A stretch of DNA of 64,000 nucleotides from Macrothele yani (taxonomy: Eukaryota; Arthropoda; Arachnida; Araneae; Macrothelidae): the NCBI GenBank assembly GCA_039090855.1, contig CM077025.1:96576489-96640488 (forward strand), written 5' to 3'. The notes beneath the pieces are model-generated. The model did no database searches. It saw only the letters and a list, made by a program, of their open reading frames with translations, and had not been told where the DNA came from. Both the position numbers and the translations under genes were made by a program. Below are positions 21,520 to 32,769 of this stretch, in pieces. The first letter of the stretch is position 1. The number at the start of each line of letters is the position of its first letter.

Positions 21520-22617
21520 TTAGAGCGTTAGATCTTGTGTACGAGTGAATGGCATTTTATCAAAATGGTTTTCTGTTTGTGCAGGAGTCAGGCAAGGTTG
21601 TGTAATGTCACCATGGCTGTTTAATATATTTATGGATGTGTGCATGCGTGATGCCAAAATAGATAATACTGGTTTATGTCTTGGTGATATCCGTGTGTGC
21701 AGATTGCTGTATGCTGATGACACTGTCCTGTTGGCAGAGAGCAAAAGCAAGTTGCAGAGTATGTTGTCTCAGATGTATGAAGTTTGCATGAAATTCAAAC
21801 TGATTATTAATAAGGGAAAAACCAAAGTTATGGTTTTTGAGAGAGAGGAACTGGTAGTACTGAATGTAATATAAGTCTAAATGGTACCGGGATTGACCAG
21901 GTGAATGAATTTGTGTTTAGGAAGCATGTTTGGCAGAGGGAACAAATTGGATGGTGAAATTAGTAGGCTAGTGAATTCTTCATTGAAAGTCATAGATGTC
22001 TTGGGAGGTTTTCACAGGAATGATGGGTTCTCAAGGGAGTCCCGCATGGCTGTGTATGGAAGTGTAATTGTTATTACTCTGATGTATGGCAGTGAAACCT
22101 GGATACTACAGAAAAAAACATAGGAGTCATTTGTGTGCTGGAGAGATGAAGTACTTACGGGGGGGGGGGGGCAAGACATGTTCCGATCATGTGAGGAATG
22201 GAAATGTGTTGGAGTTGTGTAATGTGAAGCAAAATGTTGTTAGCAAGGTGGAGACTAATATGCTTCGGTAGTTTGGGCATGTTGAAAGAATGAGTGATGA
22301 GATGCTTACTAAGAAATTTTTTCAGCCCAAGTGGCAGGAAGGAAAGGCAGAGGAATGCCAAGGAAGTCATGGGAGGATCAGATTCAGGAGTGTCTGCATG
22401 AGAAAAAGATCATGAGTATGAAGTATAGAAGATCTTGTGTGTGTCGTATGATGGATGTCAGTGAAAAGCCCGAGTTGTATGTCAAGATCACTGTAAATGG
22501 AGGAGTTGATACGGCAACAGTAAGTAAATAATCAGTTAAAAATTATCTGGTAGTTTGTTTTTTCTTTGTGCAGCTAACCTCTGAATCCCAAAGAACAACT
22601 TACTGAGTATGTATGTA
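21520..22617 (+). mobile_element. Second LINE family, copy B; its tail is split by RTE copy 2
   Basis: This copy resembles copy A closely and extends slightly further 5'. Its 3' end reads 'actgagtatgtatgtat' at about 22600-22617 and is interrupted there by the RTE-like element. The rest of the (TATG)n tail reappears at 25806-25881, beyond that insertion. Confidence 0.88.
21524..22531 (+). pseudogene. LINE reverse transcriptase C-terminal half, copy B
   Basis: From about 21524 the frame reads SVRSCVRVNGILSKWFSV, then GVRQGCVMSPWLFNIFMDVC and RVCRLLYADDTVLLAES with the YADD catalytic box, then INKGKTKVMVFERE to a frame break near 21860. Later pieces at 21905-22123, 22086-22271 and 22331-22531 give ESRMAVYGSVIVITLMYGSE, VETNMLR and RKSWEDQIQECLHEKK. 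A G-run at about 22160-22171 replaces part of the conserved sequence. Frame breaks and the missing 5' half make it inactive. Confidence 0.82.
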
Positions 22618-25600
22618 TCATCATCATCATCTTCATTGTCAACCATTATCAATCCACTGCTGGATGAAGGTCTCCCCAAGTTTCCTCCACAATGGTCTGT
22701 CTTGTGCCAGTCTCCTCCATGTCACTCCTGCATATTTTGAAATTTCATCCACCCATCTCCCATGCGGTCTTCTTCTGGGTCTTTTCCTGTCCCTTGGAAT
22801 CCAATCTAAAATTTCGGCTGTCCATCGATGGTCTGTCCTTCTGGCAGTATGTCCAGCCCATTGCCATTTCAGGGATTTAACTCTGATCATGATGTCTTCC
22901 ACTCTTGTCATTTTTCGGATCCACGAGTTCCTCTTCTTATCTCTCCTGGTTATACCAAGCATGCACCTCTCCATGCTACTCTGAGTTGTCTGCAGCCTTT
23001 GTATGTCTTTTTCAGTTAAGGTCCATGTCTCTGCACCATACGTAAGCACTGGAAGGATGCATTGATCAAACACTTTTCTTTTAAGACATAATGGCATATT
23101 GCTCTTAAAAATTATGCTGTTTCTTCCAAAAGCTCTCCAGGCAAGTTTTGTATGCCGATTAATTTCTTCATCAATGTGACCCTCACTTGATATCTGCTGT
23201 CCAAGATAAACGTACGTGTCTGTTATCTCCAGCTTTTCTCCATCAATCGATAAATCTTCATTTCTTGTAAAAGCATTGAACATCACTTTTGTCTTCTGAA
23301 AGTTCATTTTTAATCCCACTTCTTTACTCTTGTCAGCAAGTTCCTGGATCATACTCTGCAGCTCTGGTGGGGTAGTTGCAAAAATGACTACGTCATCAGC
23401 AAAACGAAGGTGGGTTAGATAATCTCCATTAATCTTTATCCCTTTGTTTTCCCAGTTCAGTGATTGAAAGACATTTCCCAATGTGGCATTAAAGAGCTTC
23501 GGAGATATGGTGTCACCTTGTCTCACTCCCTTTCCAATTTTTATGTGTGTTGTACTTTCAAACAGCCGAATCTTTGCACTTGCATTTTCATAGATGTTAT
23601 TAATAATATTAATGTATGCATCTTCAATACCGCAGGATTTCAGAGCCATTGTAACTGCTGATGGTTTCACCAAATCAAAGGCTTTTTCATAATCGATAAA
23701 AGCCATGCACAATGGAAGTTCATGTTCCCTCGCTCTTTCAATTAGTTCTCTCAGTATGTGGATATGATCTATTGTGCTTTAGCCACTCCTGAATCCAGCT
23801 TGTTCTCTCGGTTGAGCCATGTCCAGTGTTACCTTCAAGCGGTGTGAAAGAACTTTAGTGAAGATTTTATAAACCACTGATAGGAGGCTGATAGGTCTGT
23901 AGCTTCTGAGATCCTCAATGTCACCTTTTTTATGTAGCAGGATCATTGTAGCGTTGTTCCAATCCTCAGGAATCTTCCCTTCATTAAGGCATCGAGTGAA
24001 AATTTGGGCGAGTACTTATTCGATTTCTCCACTTGCTTCTTGTATGATGTCTACAGTAATTCCATCTTCTCCTGGAGCTTTCCCCCGCTTCATGTTCTTG
24101 ATTGCATGTGCAACTTCTGACTGGGAGGACTGGAAGAACTCTGGTACTGGTACCTTTCATGATGTCTGGAGTACATATATCATCCCTTTCATATAATTTT
24201 GAGTAGAAATCTTTCACTCTTGTCAAAATTTCGCCTCTTATTTCTTGTTACAGAACCATCTTCTTTTCTCAGTGCCATAATCTGTTTTCTTCCCTTACTG
24301 AGATGTCCCTTTGCTATCTTTAGGCTTTGGTTGTTTTCAATTGCTTTCCTCACTAGCTCACAGTTGAATTTCCTTACATCTTCAGTGATACTTTTTCGTA
24401 CTGTCTTGCATAGCTCTAAATATTCCACTTTGGAAGTCACATCTTCTTTAGTTGTCCTCATCTCTCTTCTTTTTTGCATCAACAATTTGGTTTTTCCTGA
24501 TAATTTGTTCACATGCAACTTGTTCTTAGACCCAGCTAATTTTGTTGCTGTTTCCATAAGAGCTTTGGTTACTTTTCTGTTAACCTCCGAAATATCCACT
24601 TCTTCCGATGTTAGGCCTTCTAAAGCAGATAATCTGTTCTTCAGTTCCAATTTGAAGGTATTATGGTGTTTTTTAAGGTTGGTTATGTCAATACATTTTG
24701 TTTGTCTTATGAGCTTGCCACGTTCGAGTTTAGTGTTGAGGTGCATCTTACATTTCGCCAATCTATGGTCACTACCTGTGTTGAACTTGTTCAGCACACT
24801 GCAGTCTTGGATGACGAATTTTTTGTTACACATAATAAAATCAATTTCACTTGTCGTCCCAATTGGATGTCTCCATGTCCATTTCCTGTGTGGCTTTTTC
24901 TTGAAAAAGGAGTTCAAGATGAAAAATCCTTCTGCCTCTGCAAACTCATCGATAGTATTTCCACGCTGGTTTCTGTTGCCGTGACCGAATTTACCTACTG
25001 AAGTTTCATTCTGTTGCCGTTGCCCTATTTTTGCATTGAAATTTCCCATAATTATCTTCAAGTGCTGCTTACCTTTTATTATTTAGATGACAAATTTCCT
25101 CATAAAATTCTTCAATTTCTTCTTCAGGATGACTTGTGGTGGGTGCATAAGTTTGAATAATCTGAGCCTGGTATCTTCGCGAGAGTTGGATAACGAGTCG
25201 TGCAGCTCTGTCAGAGGAACTTTCTACTTCTACCACTTTATCCTTCAGTTTCTTGTTTATTATAAATCCAACACCACTAGTTCTGCCAGTATCTGTCCCA
25301 GGATAGTAGAAGAGATGTCCACTTTTCAGTTCAATGAGATCTTCTCCTTACCTCACTTAGCCCGACGATGTCCCACTTGATCCTTTGTAGTTCCTCTTCC
25401 AATTCAAGAAGCCTTGAATCAGAAGATAAGGAGCGTCCATTATATGTAGCCAAGGTCAGCATCAGATGGCAGCCTAGTCCGGTCCTCCGGGGATTCTTAG
25501 CACCTTCTGCCATCATGTCGCACTGGCCGCTGCCTTGGCCAGGTACATTCCAGCTGCCGGAGACTGAGAGCCAAGATTTAAGTTGTGGAGTCATTTTGGA

Positions 25601-25805
25601 GGGGTTTGGCCCCATAACTCACCACGCTGGCCAAGTGGGTTGGTGAGTGTGGGATAGCATTTACTCTGATCCCGATGGTATAGTTATACTGCTATTGTTG
25701 GTCGTCAGAGTCCCTTTAGTGGGAACAGTATGCACCACGAGAAGGCGGGGTTGACATTTGTCAAGGAGAGGCTGTGATGTTACGCATCACCTGACCTTAC
25801 ATCCC
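22618..25805 (-). mobile_element. RTE-like retrotransposon, copy 2 (most complete), inserted in a LINE tail
   Basis: On the minus strand it starts at about 25805 and ends in an (ATG)n tail at 22618. It keeps about 190 bp upstream of the endonuclease (25616-25805) that the other copies lack. Both borders lie inside (TATG)n sequence belonging to LINE copy B, so the order of insertion is clear: the LINE came first. Confidence 0.9.
22639..25615 (-). pseudogene. RTE-like endonuclease/reverse transcriptase, copy 2
   Basis: Read on the minus strand: 25615-25331 begins the APE-type endonuclease (LATYNGRSLSSDSRLLELEE, then DIVGLSEVRR). A deletion near 25340 and a one-base insertion in the T-run near 25075 break the frame. 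25061-24189 holds NFNAKIG, SEIDFIMCNKK and GSDHRLAKC. 24226-23984 is a broken piece that includes ISTRPNFHSMP. 23712-22639 is a 357-codon frame with AFIDYEKAFDLV, GVRQGDTISPKLF, RFADDVVIF and the C-terminal region ending FIQQWIDNG. In GDFNAKIG the aspartate is asparagine here (GNFNAKIG), a probable loss of an endonuclease catalytic residue. Confidence 0.88.
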
Positions 25806-25881
25806 TATGTATGTATGTATGTATGTATGTATGTATGTATGTATGTATGTATGTATGTATGTATGTATGTATGTATGTATG
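25806..25881. repeat. (TATG)n microsatellite, displaced tail of LINE copy B
   Basis: About 19 uninterrupted TATG units. The LINE copy B tail at 22605-22617 ends in the same phase and motif, so this array is its continuation on the far side of RTE copy 2. Confidence 0.85.
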
Positions 25882-26950
25882 TGAATGAAAAATTAGTATC
25901 AGTGGTATACTCCTCATAGTAAGAAATGGGCTGTGTTATCTACAGGATATGTCAGATGGAGAAACAGAATTACAATCATGTCGCATGATTATTTTTTTAA
26001 ATGTATTTAATTGTCAATGACATTTTTGAGCTTATTTCAGTGAAAAATTTTTATAGGCTGACTGGCCAGCCATATGACTGTGAATGTGCTTACATTACTT
26101 CACCGGGATAAATGAGATATATGAGATAGGAAATAATTTTGATCATGGCTGTCCAATTTAATTTAAAAAAAGAATTAATCCATACTGATTTGCCAAAGCA
26201 GAATTTCAATGTTAAAAAGAAATATAAATGTTGACCACTTAATGAAACAATGGTATACCAGTAAAATTGGAAAATGCATAGAATTGTAGCTATTTAACAC
26301 AAAAAGGAGTTTTTCTAGTTTGGTTCTAGATGAAGAGATAACTTACCAGATATAAGTGAGTGTTCATTTGTGCAATGCAGTGCACCGACTGAGCACCAGG
26401 AAAAGTGATAAATGCCTGAATTTTTTTATTATTGTTACAGCTGTCAAAAATAAATTCTGGTATGAGTTATGTGTAGATTGCTAGACATAATGGCTACAAG
26501 TACAGCATTTATATATTATCTTAGGCATTTATATATGTGTGTGTGCCAAAAAAACCTATGGAAAGTTAGTGCATGCGAGATGTGTTTCTGATGAGAACTC
26601 GGATGAAATTTTAGTTTTGTATAATATTGTAAGGATTTTTTTCTGAGCATAGTTCAATAAATTTCCCAATATTTAAAAGTTTTGGCTGAATTTCTATTTT
26701 CAGAAATATGCAGTCATAGCATAGTTTTATCGATTGAATGATGCGACATTTAAGATGTAAATGACTAGCAGATGATTTTCATGAACCATTCCATTATGAT
26801 GTGTGTTTTACTTATTGATACATAAGTATTTGACAAATTTAATGAACCATGTGGGAGAAAAGTTGTATATATAAACATTTTTTAGATCATGAGTTACAGG
26901 TTTGACTGAAATGATCTTAGTGACAGATTCTAGTGAAATGCATTTTTTTA
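25882..26950. other. No gene seen; AT-rich spacer
   Basis: No long frame, splice-bounded exon or terminal repeat pair is visible here. Confidence 0.6.
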
Positions 26951-26958
26951 AAATGACC

Positions 26959-26960
<2 letters not shown>

Positions 26961-26998
<38 letters not shown>
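26961..26998. repeat. (GT)n microsatellite
   Basis: An uninterrupted run of about 18 GT units between 'gaccatt' and 'agcttattg'. Confidence 0.95.
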
Positions 26999-26999
<1 letters not shown>

Positions 27000-27050
27000 C
27001 TTATTGAAATAGTACCAGAATTTTTTGGATTTCCTTGGAGAAGAACACAT

Positions 27051-27139
27051 TAAGTAATAAATATGGTTTAATTATACACATTCAATGTGTTGTTTAACAA
27101 CACATTGAATGCATATAATTAAACCATATTTATTACTTA
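27051..27139. repeat. Near-perfect 89-bp palindrome
   Basis: The left half 'taagtaataaatatggttta' and onward returns as its reverse complement, ending '...aaaccatatttattactta' at 27139. The arms meet at about 27094 in 'gttgtttaacaac'; only one or two positions differ. It could form a long hairpin or cruciform. It looks like a tiny MITE but I cannot assign a family. Confidence 0.85.
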
Positions 27140-27463
27140 TCTGTTGTAACTGAAGTAACCTTTGCTTATGTATAACATACTCTAATATTACAGTGCAATA
27201 TTTTAGTCTGTATCTACACAGCTACTTTGCTGTCCACTGATTTTGTAATCTGAATAGAGGGGTAATGCTGCCCAGTAGAAGAAAAACAAACAAAAAAGTG
27301 CTGGTTTTGCAGCAAAAGGCTAACATTATCTTGTAACAATATATAAAAATTGTAAACTTTTAAAATTTCATGTTTAAAGTCAAATATTTACATGATTTAA
27401 GGGTATAATTACATTGAATTGAAGAAAAAAAAACAGAAACCTACATGTGATGACTTTATTACT

Positions 27464-27733
27464 TGTTTTTTCCTATATTGTCATTTTGGAGAGAGAAATG
27501 TATTTTTTCATTTGTAATTTTTCTGTCAGTGAGTGGCTTCATTATTACTTCAGCAAATAATATGTATGATGTTAATAAGTTCATTCTCTAGCCATTCTGT
27601 TTTTTCCTATATTGTCATTTTGGAGAGAGAAATGTATTTTTTCATTTGTAATTTTTCTTTCAGTGAGTGGCTTCATTATTACTTCAGCAAATAATATGTA
27701 TGATGTTAATAAGTTCATTCTGTAGCCATCATT
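27464..27733. repeat. Tandem duplication of a 135-bp unit
   Basis: The segment starting 'gttttttcctatattgtcat' at 27464 recurs at 27599 with only a handful of differences, ending 'gttaataagttcattct(c/g)tag'. The near identity marks a recent duplication. It is noncoding. Confidence 0.92.
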
Positions 27734-27909
27734 TGTACATCATGTGATTTATGGTCAATGGTTCTGAAGTATTCACTTAATAAAAGGTGACTTGATCATT
27801 TTGATTCTATTCAATTTAAAAAAAGAAAAGAAAATGCTTTTTCTTAATGTGTCACTTGCATTGATAAAATGCATAATTTGCTGATACATACCTATCAAGG
27901 CAGAATAAT

Positions 27910-28032
27910 AACATAGCAGATGTGGCATTATCTAATGTTGCTCAGAGTTAAGTGATTGAATGAGCAAGAATAAATAACATAGCAGATGTGGTATTATCTA
28001 ATGTTGCTCAGAGTTAAGTGATTGAATGAGCA
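27910..28032. repeat. Tandem duplication of a unit of about 65 bp
   Basis: 'aacatagcagatgtgg(c/t)att' through 'gttaagtgattgaatgagca' occurs twice in a row, separated by 'agaataaat'. The copies differ at about one position. Confidence 0.92.
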
Positions 28033-29473
28033 TTTCCTGGCTGTCATTTCCTTGTTTATGTTCTTGACTGTGATGAGAAGTTCTTCATCTGGACTCCAGA
28101 TGTCACTGTGGTGTAGGAGTGGATCTCTCTCCAGTGTTGTCTCTGTGCAGCTGGCAGGCAGGTAGCAGGCTGTTTGCCAATTTCTATAAATAGGCCTGCC
28201 CCCTCAGTTGTAATAGCATGATGTACTTTTCAGTTAAGTCATCAGAAGTAAATGCAGTGTCACTGTCATGGGAAATCAGAATGCTACACCTAAGGAGGTT
28301 AGTACTTAATAATAATCAGTGGGATTACTTTATAAAGACATCTAGATTGGCTCTAAGCCACAATTTTCTTTCTGTCAGAGTATCTGAAACTCATTGTGCT
28401 GCAGTGTAAAATCAGTGGTCATCTGCTACCATCAGCTTAAATAAAAAGTTGACTTGCATAAGAACTGTATTTATATTTTTGCTAAAAATATACTTCAGTG
28501 ACATTGAAACTTTTTCTCTGTTTTTGAGATTTGAAAATTAATCATTTAGGGTTCATTTTTTAGATCATAAATGAATATTAAATGTTTGAGATGATCACAA
28601 GAAAATGCTGCTGATGTGTGAAATAAGTTTAATGGAAACATTTTCTAAAACATTCTAAATATGCAATTATTATTTTTTTAATTTATGGGGTTCTTCATCA
28701 AATATTAGGTTGCTAATGTAATGATTCCTTATGTAAACAGTGCATATTCTATCCTGAAACAGCAAATTATTGTGAATGAACTCATTTTTGATAGTCCTGG
28801 ATAATGTATGTTTGATAGATGTAAATATTATTAGTCTAAATAATATTAGGTTTTGGTATATCAATTACCAACTTAAAATATTGCATAATGATGAAGCATT
28901 TCTGACAATTGGATATATGCATTGCTAATTTAGCCTTGGCATACAGTTCAAAACATTATTGGCCAATTTTTTTTGGAGAGTGGGGATGCCATATTATTAA
29001 ATGTTCTTTTTATGTCAAAATAATTTTCTGAAACTGAATGATAACTGGAATAGTGTGGCTCAACCAAAAATTGATTTCCAAATGATCAAGTCAATTAGCT
29101 CTTAGTGACAAGAAGGACATTGGTTTCAGTTGTGGTGAAACTTGGGGTTTTTCCAGAATCAAAAACCTGAAATTAATGTTGAGGACTCTTCCTAGAGTCT
29201 TTGCTTGTGAAGTGTCATTTAGAAAAACAGAAATCAAACTCAATTCTGAAATGCAGAATTTCTTATAATTTTTTAATGGGTTTTTAATGAGCAGTATTAT
29301 TTATTTACTAGGTGAAAGCCTGTCAATAATGATGGAGAAAAATAAGATATGTAGAGTATTTTTTTTAATAACCAGGTATTCTTTTTGGTTGTGATGCCCA
29401 AATGTGAAAATATATTTCATGAGCATTACAACAACAAAAAATAAAGTACTATCATACAGTTGTTAAGTCACAC
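28033..29473. other. No gene seen; AT-rich spacer
   Basis: A moderately GC-richer patch at about 28060-28200 contains 'ctggcaggcaggtagcaggc' but no convincing exon. The rest is AT-rich with no recognisable element. Confidence 0.55.
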
Positions 29474-29564
29474 ACTGACATAATTCGCAGTATCCATTCA
29501 TGGAACACCTGCCCGAAAACACTAAAAGCTAAGTGGGACGTCACAAATATTTCTTTCTCAGTTG
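29474..29564 (+). repeat. First unit of the 105-116-bp tandem array, separated by an insertion
   Basis: It reads 'ccattcatggaacacctgcc' and 'aagctaagtgggacgtcaca' and 'aatatttctttctcagttg', the same sentence as the units at 32320-32765. The intervening 2.7 kb is therefore an insertion into the array. Confidence 0.75.
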
Positions 29565-29944
29565 CAGGTTGCCAGCCAACCGGGAAAAATCAGGGAATCC
29601 GAAAATAAGGCTAAAAATCGGGGAAAATTCAGGAAGAAATAATTTTTTTGCAGAAACCTGGAAAAGTCAGTGAAACTGATAATTTTTTGCATAATGCGTA
29701 TTCAGTTACCAGGGATGCAAATTCTGCTGCAGGATGCGCCAAAATAAAATTCCTGTGCCATGTTGCAACAAAAAGTAGATTTTGCGCCATTGTGCGCCAG
29801 AACCGCTATGCCCTGTCGTCATCGCCGGTACTTCAGCACACTAAATTCTCCTTGCGCACCGAGTTCCGCTTGAAGCTGAATAAGACCATGCGGTGGGAAG
29901 AAAGATTCAGCAATTCCAAGTACTAAGGGTTCTATGTAGTTACT

Positions 29945-30145
29945 ATGGAAATCGTCTTTCCGCTATGGACGACAGAAAACATCGGGTATGCTATGGAAAT
30001 CGCCTGTCCGCTACAGATGACGGAAAATATCGAGTATGCTATGGAAATCGTCGGTCCACTACGGACGATGGAAAACATCAAGTATGCTATGAAAATCGTC
30101 GGCCCGCTGTGGACAACGAAAAACGTCGAGTATGCAATAGAAATC
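29945..30145 (+). repeat. 48-bp minisatellite, about four units
   Basis: Units begin at 29945, 29993, 30041, 30089 and 30137, exactly 48 bp apart. Because 48 is divisible by three, several frames stay open throughout; one gives a 16-residue peptide repeat starting MEIVFPLWTTENIGYA. The related array at 10574-10727 contains stops in that frame, so I do not treat it as coding. Confidence 0.85.
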
Positions 30146-31133
30146 AAAAATTCCAGCCAGCAGTAAAAAAAAAAAAAAAAAAAAAAGCCAGCAAATAATT
30201 CAAGTGTACAGTAATAGCTTTTTTAGCACATCATTTGTAAAAAAAGATCGTGTTATGTTTATCGGTTTGTCCGTCCGTAGACACCATATATCTCTGCAAC
30301 TATTAGTCCGATTTGAAACATTCTTTTTTGCATTGGGAAGCTTGAAATATGCGAATGATGATCCTTCTTTTCTTTTTTTTTCTTTTTTTTTATGATGTCC
30401 AATTTCACCGCTAGAGGGCATAATTGCAGATGTCGAATTCAAAATACATTTTATTCCATATATTTTCTTCTAAACATCAGATTGAAAAAATTCTTTTATC
30501 TTTCAATTCCATTTATGTCAAAGTATTTTAGGTGTAGTTACTTTCTTAAGTTACACATAGATTTTCCACTAGGGGCGTAAAAGTAAATTATGTTTTCCCC
30601 GATATCTCTTCTTCTAAAACTCCGATTTGAAAAATCTTTTCCTCAGTGGATACAGCTTATGATGGGAAATCTTTTGTATATAATTTCTAATTTTTGGTAG
30701 AGAATACTTTGGCCACCAGGGGGCATAAGTGTTAATTTTTGCTTCTGACGTATTTGCCATAAAATCTGAGTTTCTAAAATCTTGATTGAAAAAATTCGTT
30801 CGTGGACCAATGCTACTCACGCCGATAAACCTTTTCTGAATATTTTCTTTTTAAAATATTGCATAGTTTCACCACTAGGGGACATAGATGTATATCTTAT
30901 TTTTGTCAATATCTCTGCTTCTAATGGTCCGATTTGAAAAATTCTTTCTTCATTGGATAGAGTTTCTGGTGTTGCATACTTTATAAATAATTTCAAAATT
31001 TTCATGTGATTCATAGACTTTCTGCTAGGGGGCGCAAAGGTAAATTGTGTTTTCCCCAATATTTCTGCTTCTAAAACTCCAATTTGAAAAATTCTTCGTA
31101 TATCACATACAGCTCCTGATGAAAATGTTTTTC

Positions 31134-31362
31134 GCCGCCCCGGTGGCGCAGTGGTCTAAGCGATGGCCTCTGATCATTCGTCCGTAAGGGGTCCGGGTTC
31201 GAATCCCGGTCAGGCATGGATGTTGTTTTTGTCTTACGGCACTGGCTCTCTCCCTTCCCTGGAACCAGTGACCCTAAATTAGGGACGGGCGACTGCTTAT
31301 AGCCCATTGAGTTGCTCACGGTGGTAGTTAAACCTCCAATTAAAAAAAAAAAAAAAAAAAAA
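31134..31362 (+). mobile_element. Full-length tRNA-derived SINE
   Basis: The head is tRNA-like, with an A box (tggcgcagtgg) and a B box (ggttcgaatcc), internal promoters for RNA polymerase III. A tRNA-unrelated body of about 120 bp and a poly(A) tail follow. A perfect 13-bp target duplication, gaaaatgtttttc, lies at 31121-31133 and 31363-31375. It depends on a LINE for movement. It sits in the 150-160-bp tandem array. Confidence 0.93.
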
Positions 31363-31717
31363 GAAAATGTTTTTCATAAAATTTCTAATATTTTGTAAAG
31401 AATGGTTTGTCCACCAGGGGCATAAGTTTTAATTTCTGCTTCTGATGTATTTGCAGCAAAATCTGAGCTCCTTAAAACTCGACTAACATTTTTTTTCTTG
31501 GACCGATACTGCTCACATTGAAAAACCTTTCGAGAATACTTCCTAAAATGCATGTTTTTCCCACCAGGGATCATATATGCATATCTTATATTTGTCCATG
31601 TCTGCTTCTAAGAGTGATTTGAAAAATTCCTTCTTTGTTGGAGAGCATTTGCACTGCGAAATGTTTCTCATATAAATTCAAATTTTTCTTAATGCACAAG
31701 TCTGCAACCAGAGGACG

Positions 31718-31941
31718 CCGCCCTGGTGCCGCAGTGGTCTAAGCGATGGCTTCTGATCATTCATCCAAGATGGGCCCAGGTTCGAATCCCGGTGAGGCAT
31801 GAATGTTGTGTTTGTCTTACGGAACTAGCTCTCTTCCTTCCCTGGGGTCAGTGGCCCTAAATAAGGGACAGACGACTGCTCTTAGCCCAATGAGTTCCTG
31901 ACGATGGTCGTTAAATCTCTAATAAAAAAACAACAACCACC
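31718..31941 (+). mobile_element. tRNA-derived SINE, second copy
   Basis: Same family as 31134-31362, about 15% diverged by eye: the A box is weakened (tggtgccgcagtgg) and the B box intact (ggttcgaatcc). The tail is a degraded A-rich stretch with 'caacaaccacc'. An 11-bp duplication, accagaggacg, flanks it at 31707-31717 and 31942-31952. Confidence 0.9.
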
Positions 31942-32319
31942 ACCAGAGGACGTAAGTTCAGGATTCTGTTTACAGCAGTATCTGCGGGACTAAAAACCCG
32001 ATTGAAAAACTTCTTTCTTCGGTCAGATACTATTGTTCTCCTTGCCGGTTCCATTGATTTTGAATAGCTGTGATAAATTTAATTTGCATCAGAATGTATT
32101 CAAAAGACGTGCTCATTACAACAGAAAATTCGGTGTCATTTTTCTTGTTTTTCTTGCATTGAATATATTGCATTATAGATGTGGCATTTAGTATGTATTA
32201 TCATGGAGTTATACATAATCTGTAAATTTTACCTGAAATTCCCTGCAAAATTATCTTCAGGAAAACCTGGAAAACTGGGAATTTTTAAAGCCAATATTAG
32301 TGGCAACCCTGCAGGTGGT

Positions 32320-32765
32320 TCTTTGGTGAAGACAACACATAATTATATCATAATCCAGGAAGCACTTTCCATTCACTAAACACCTAAATGAAAACACGAC
32401 ATGCTTAGAAGCTTGTTGTCACAAATATTTTGTTCTCAGTTGTTGCTATGGTGATGACTTCTCATAATTTAACCTGGCAAGCAGTTTTCATTCACAGAAC
32501 GCCTTCTCCAAAACATAAAAAGCTACGAGGGACGTCACAAATATTTCTTTCTCATTTGGTGCCATGGTGATGACATCACATAATTACATCAGGGAAGCAG
32601 TTTCCGTTCACTGAACACTTGCATGAAAAGCTAAGCAGGATGTCACAAATATTTCTTTCGCAGTTGTTGCTACGGTGATGACATCTTATAATTTAATCCG
32701 GAAAGCAGTTCCATTCACTAAACACCGGCAGAAAAGCTAAGTGTGACGCCACAAATATTTCTTTG
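32320..32765 (+). repeat. Tandem array of 105-116-bp units
   Basis: 'cacaaatattt(c)tttctcagttg' recurs at 32420, 32536, 32644 and 32750. Each is followed by 'ttgctatggtgatgacatc', 'cataattta' and 'aagcagtttccattcactaa'. The unit at 29474 belongs to the same array. It is noncoding. Confidence 0.85.
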
Positions 32766-32769
32766 TTGA

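Larger units (their letters stand above)
30250..32040. repeat. Tandem array of 150-160-bp units, split by two SINEs
   Basis: Each unit has 'tctgcttctaaaactccgat', 'ttgaaaaattctttcttc' and '(c/t)(c/t)actagggggcataa'. The 'ctaggggg'-type landmark falls at about 30411, 30571, 30716, 30877, 31026, 31415, 31567, 31712 and 31945. After subtracting the SINEs the spacing stays at 145-161 bp. Divergence between units is high, so the array is old relative to the SINEs. Confidence 0.8.
29565..32311. mobile_element. Composite TIR element inserted in a tandem array
   Basis: The left end reads CAGGTTGCCAGCCAACC and the right end, on the minus strand, CAGGGTTGCCACTAATATTGG. On both sides the tandem-array sentence is broken and resumes ('ctcagttg' left, 'caggtggttctttggtgaag' right). 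The target duplication is not clean, so the superfamily is open; hAT is plausible. Inside lie 'gggaaaa(a)tcaggga'-type subterminal motifs, the 48-bp minisatellite, a 150-160-bp tandem array and two SINEs. No transposase is seen. Confidence 0.55.

Noticed and set aside
22155..22175. G-run in LINE copy B as a functional quadruplex
   Set aside because: It is a single homopolymer replacing conserved sequence and is more likely slippage or a sequencing problem; similar runs occur at 14780, 46170 and 61370.
24199..24984. Long plus-strand open frames opposite the RTE-like copies (also 52399-53061, 5900-6301, 22613-22984)
   Set aside because: They recur in every copy because the copies are similar, and lie antisense to a clear endonuclease/reverse transcriptase frame.
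31134..31210. Possible tRNA genes at the SINE heads (also 48861-48935 and 62060-62135 minus)
   Set aside because: They are joined to SINE bodies and A-tails with target duplications, and the cloverleaf arms are degraded.
32320..32765. CRISPR-like array
   Set aside because: Units are long, imperfect and contiguous without unique spacers, and the context is eukaryotic.
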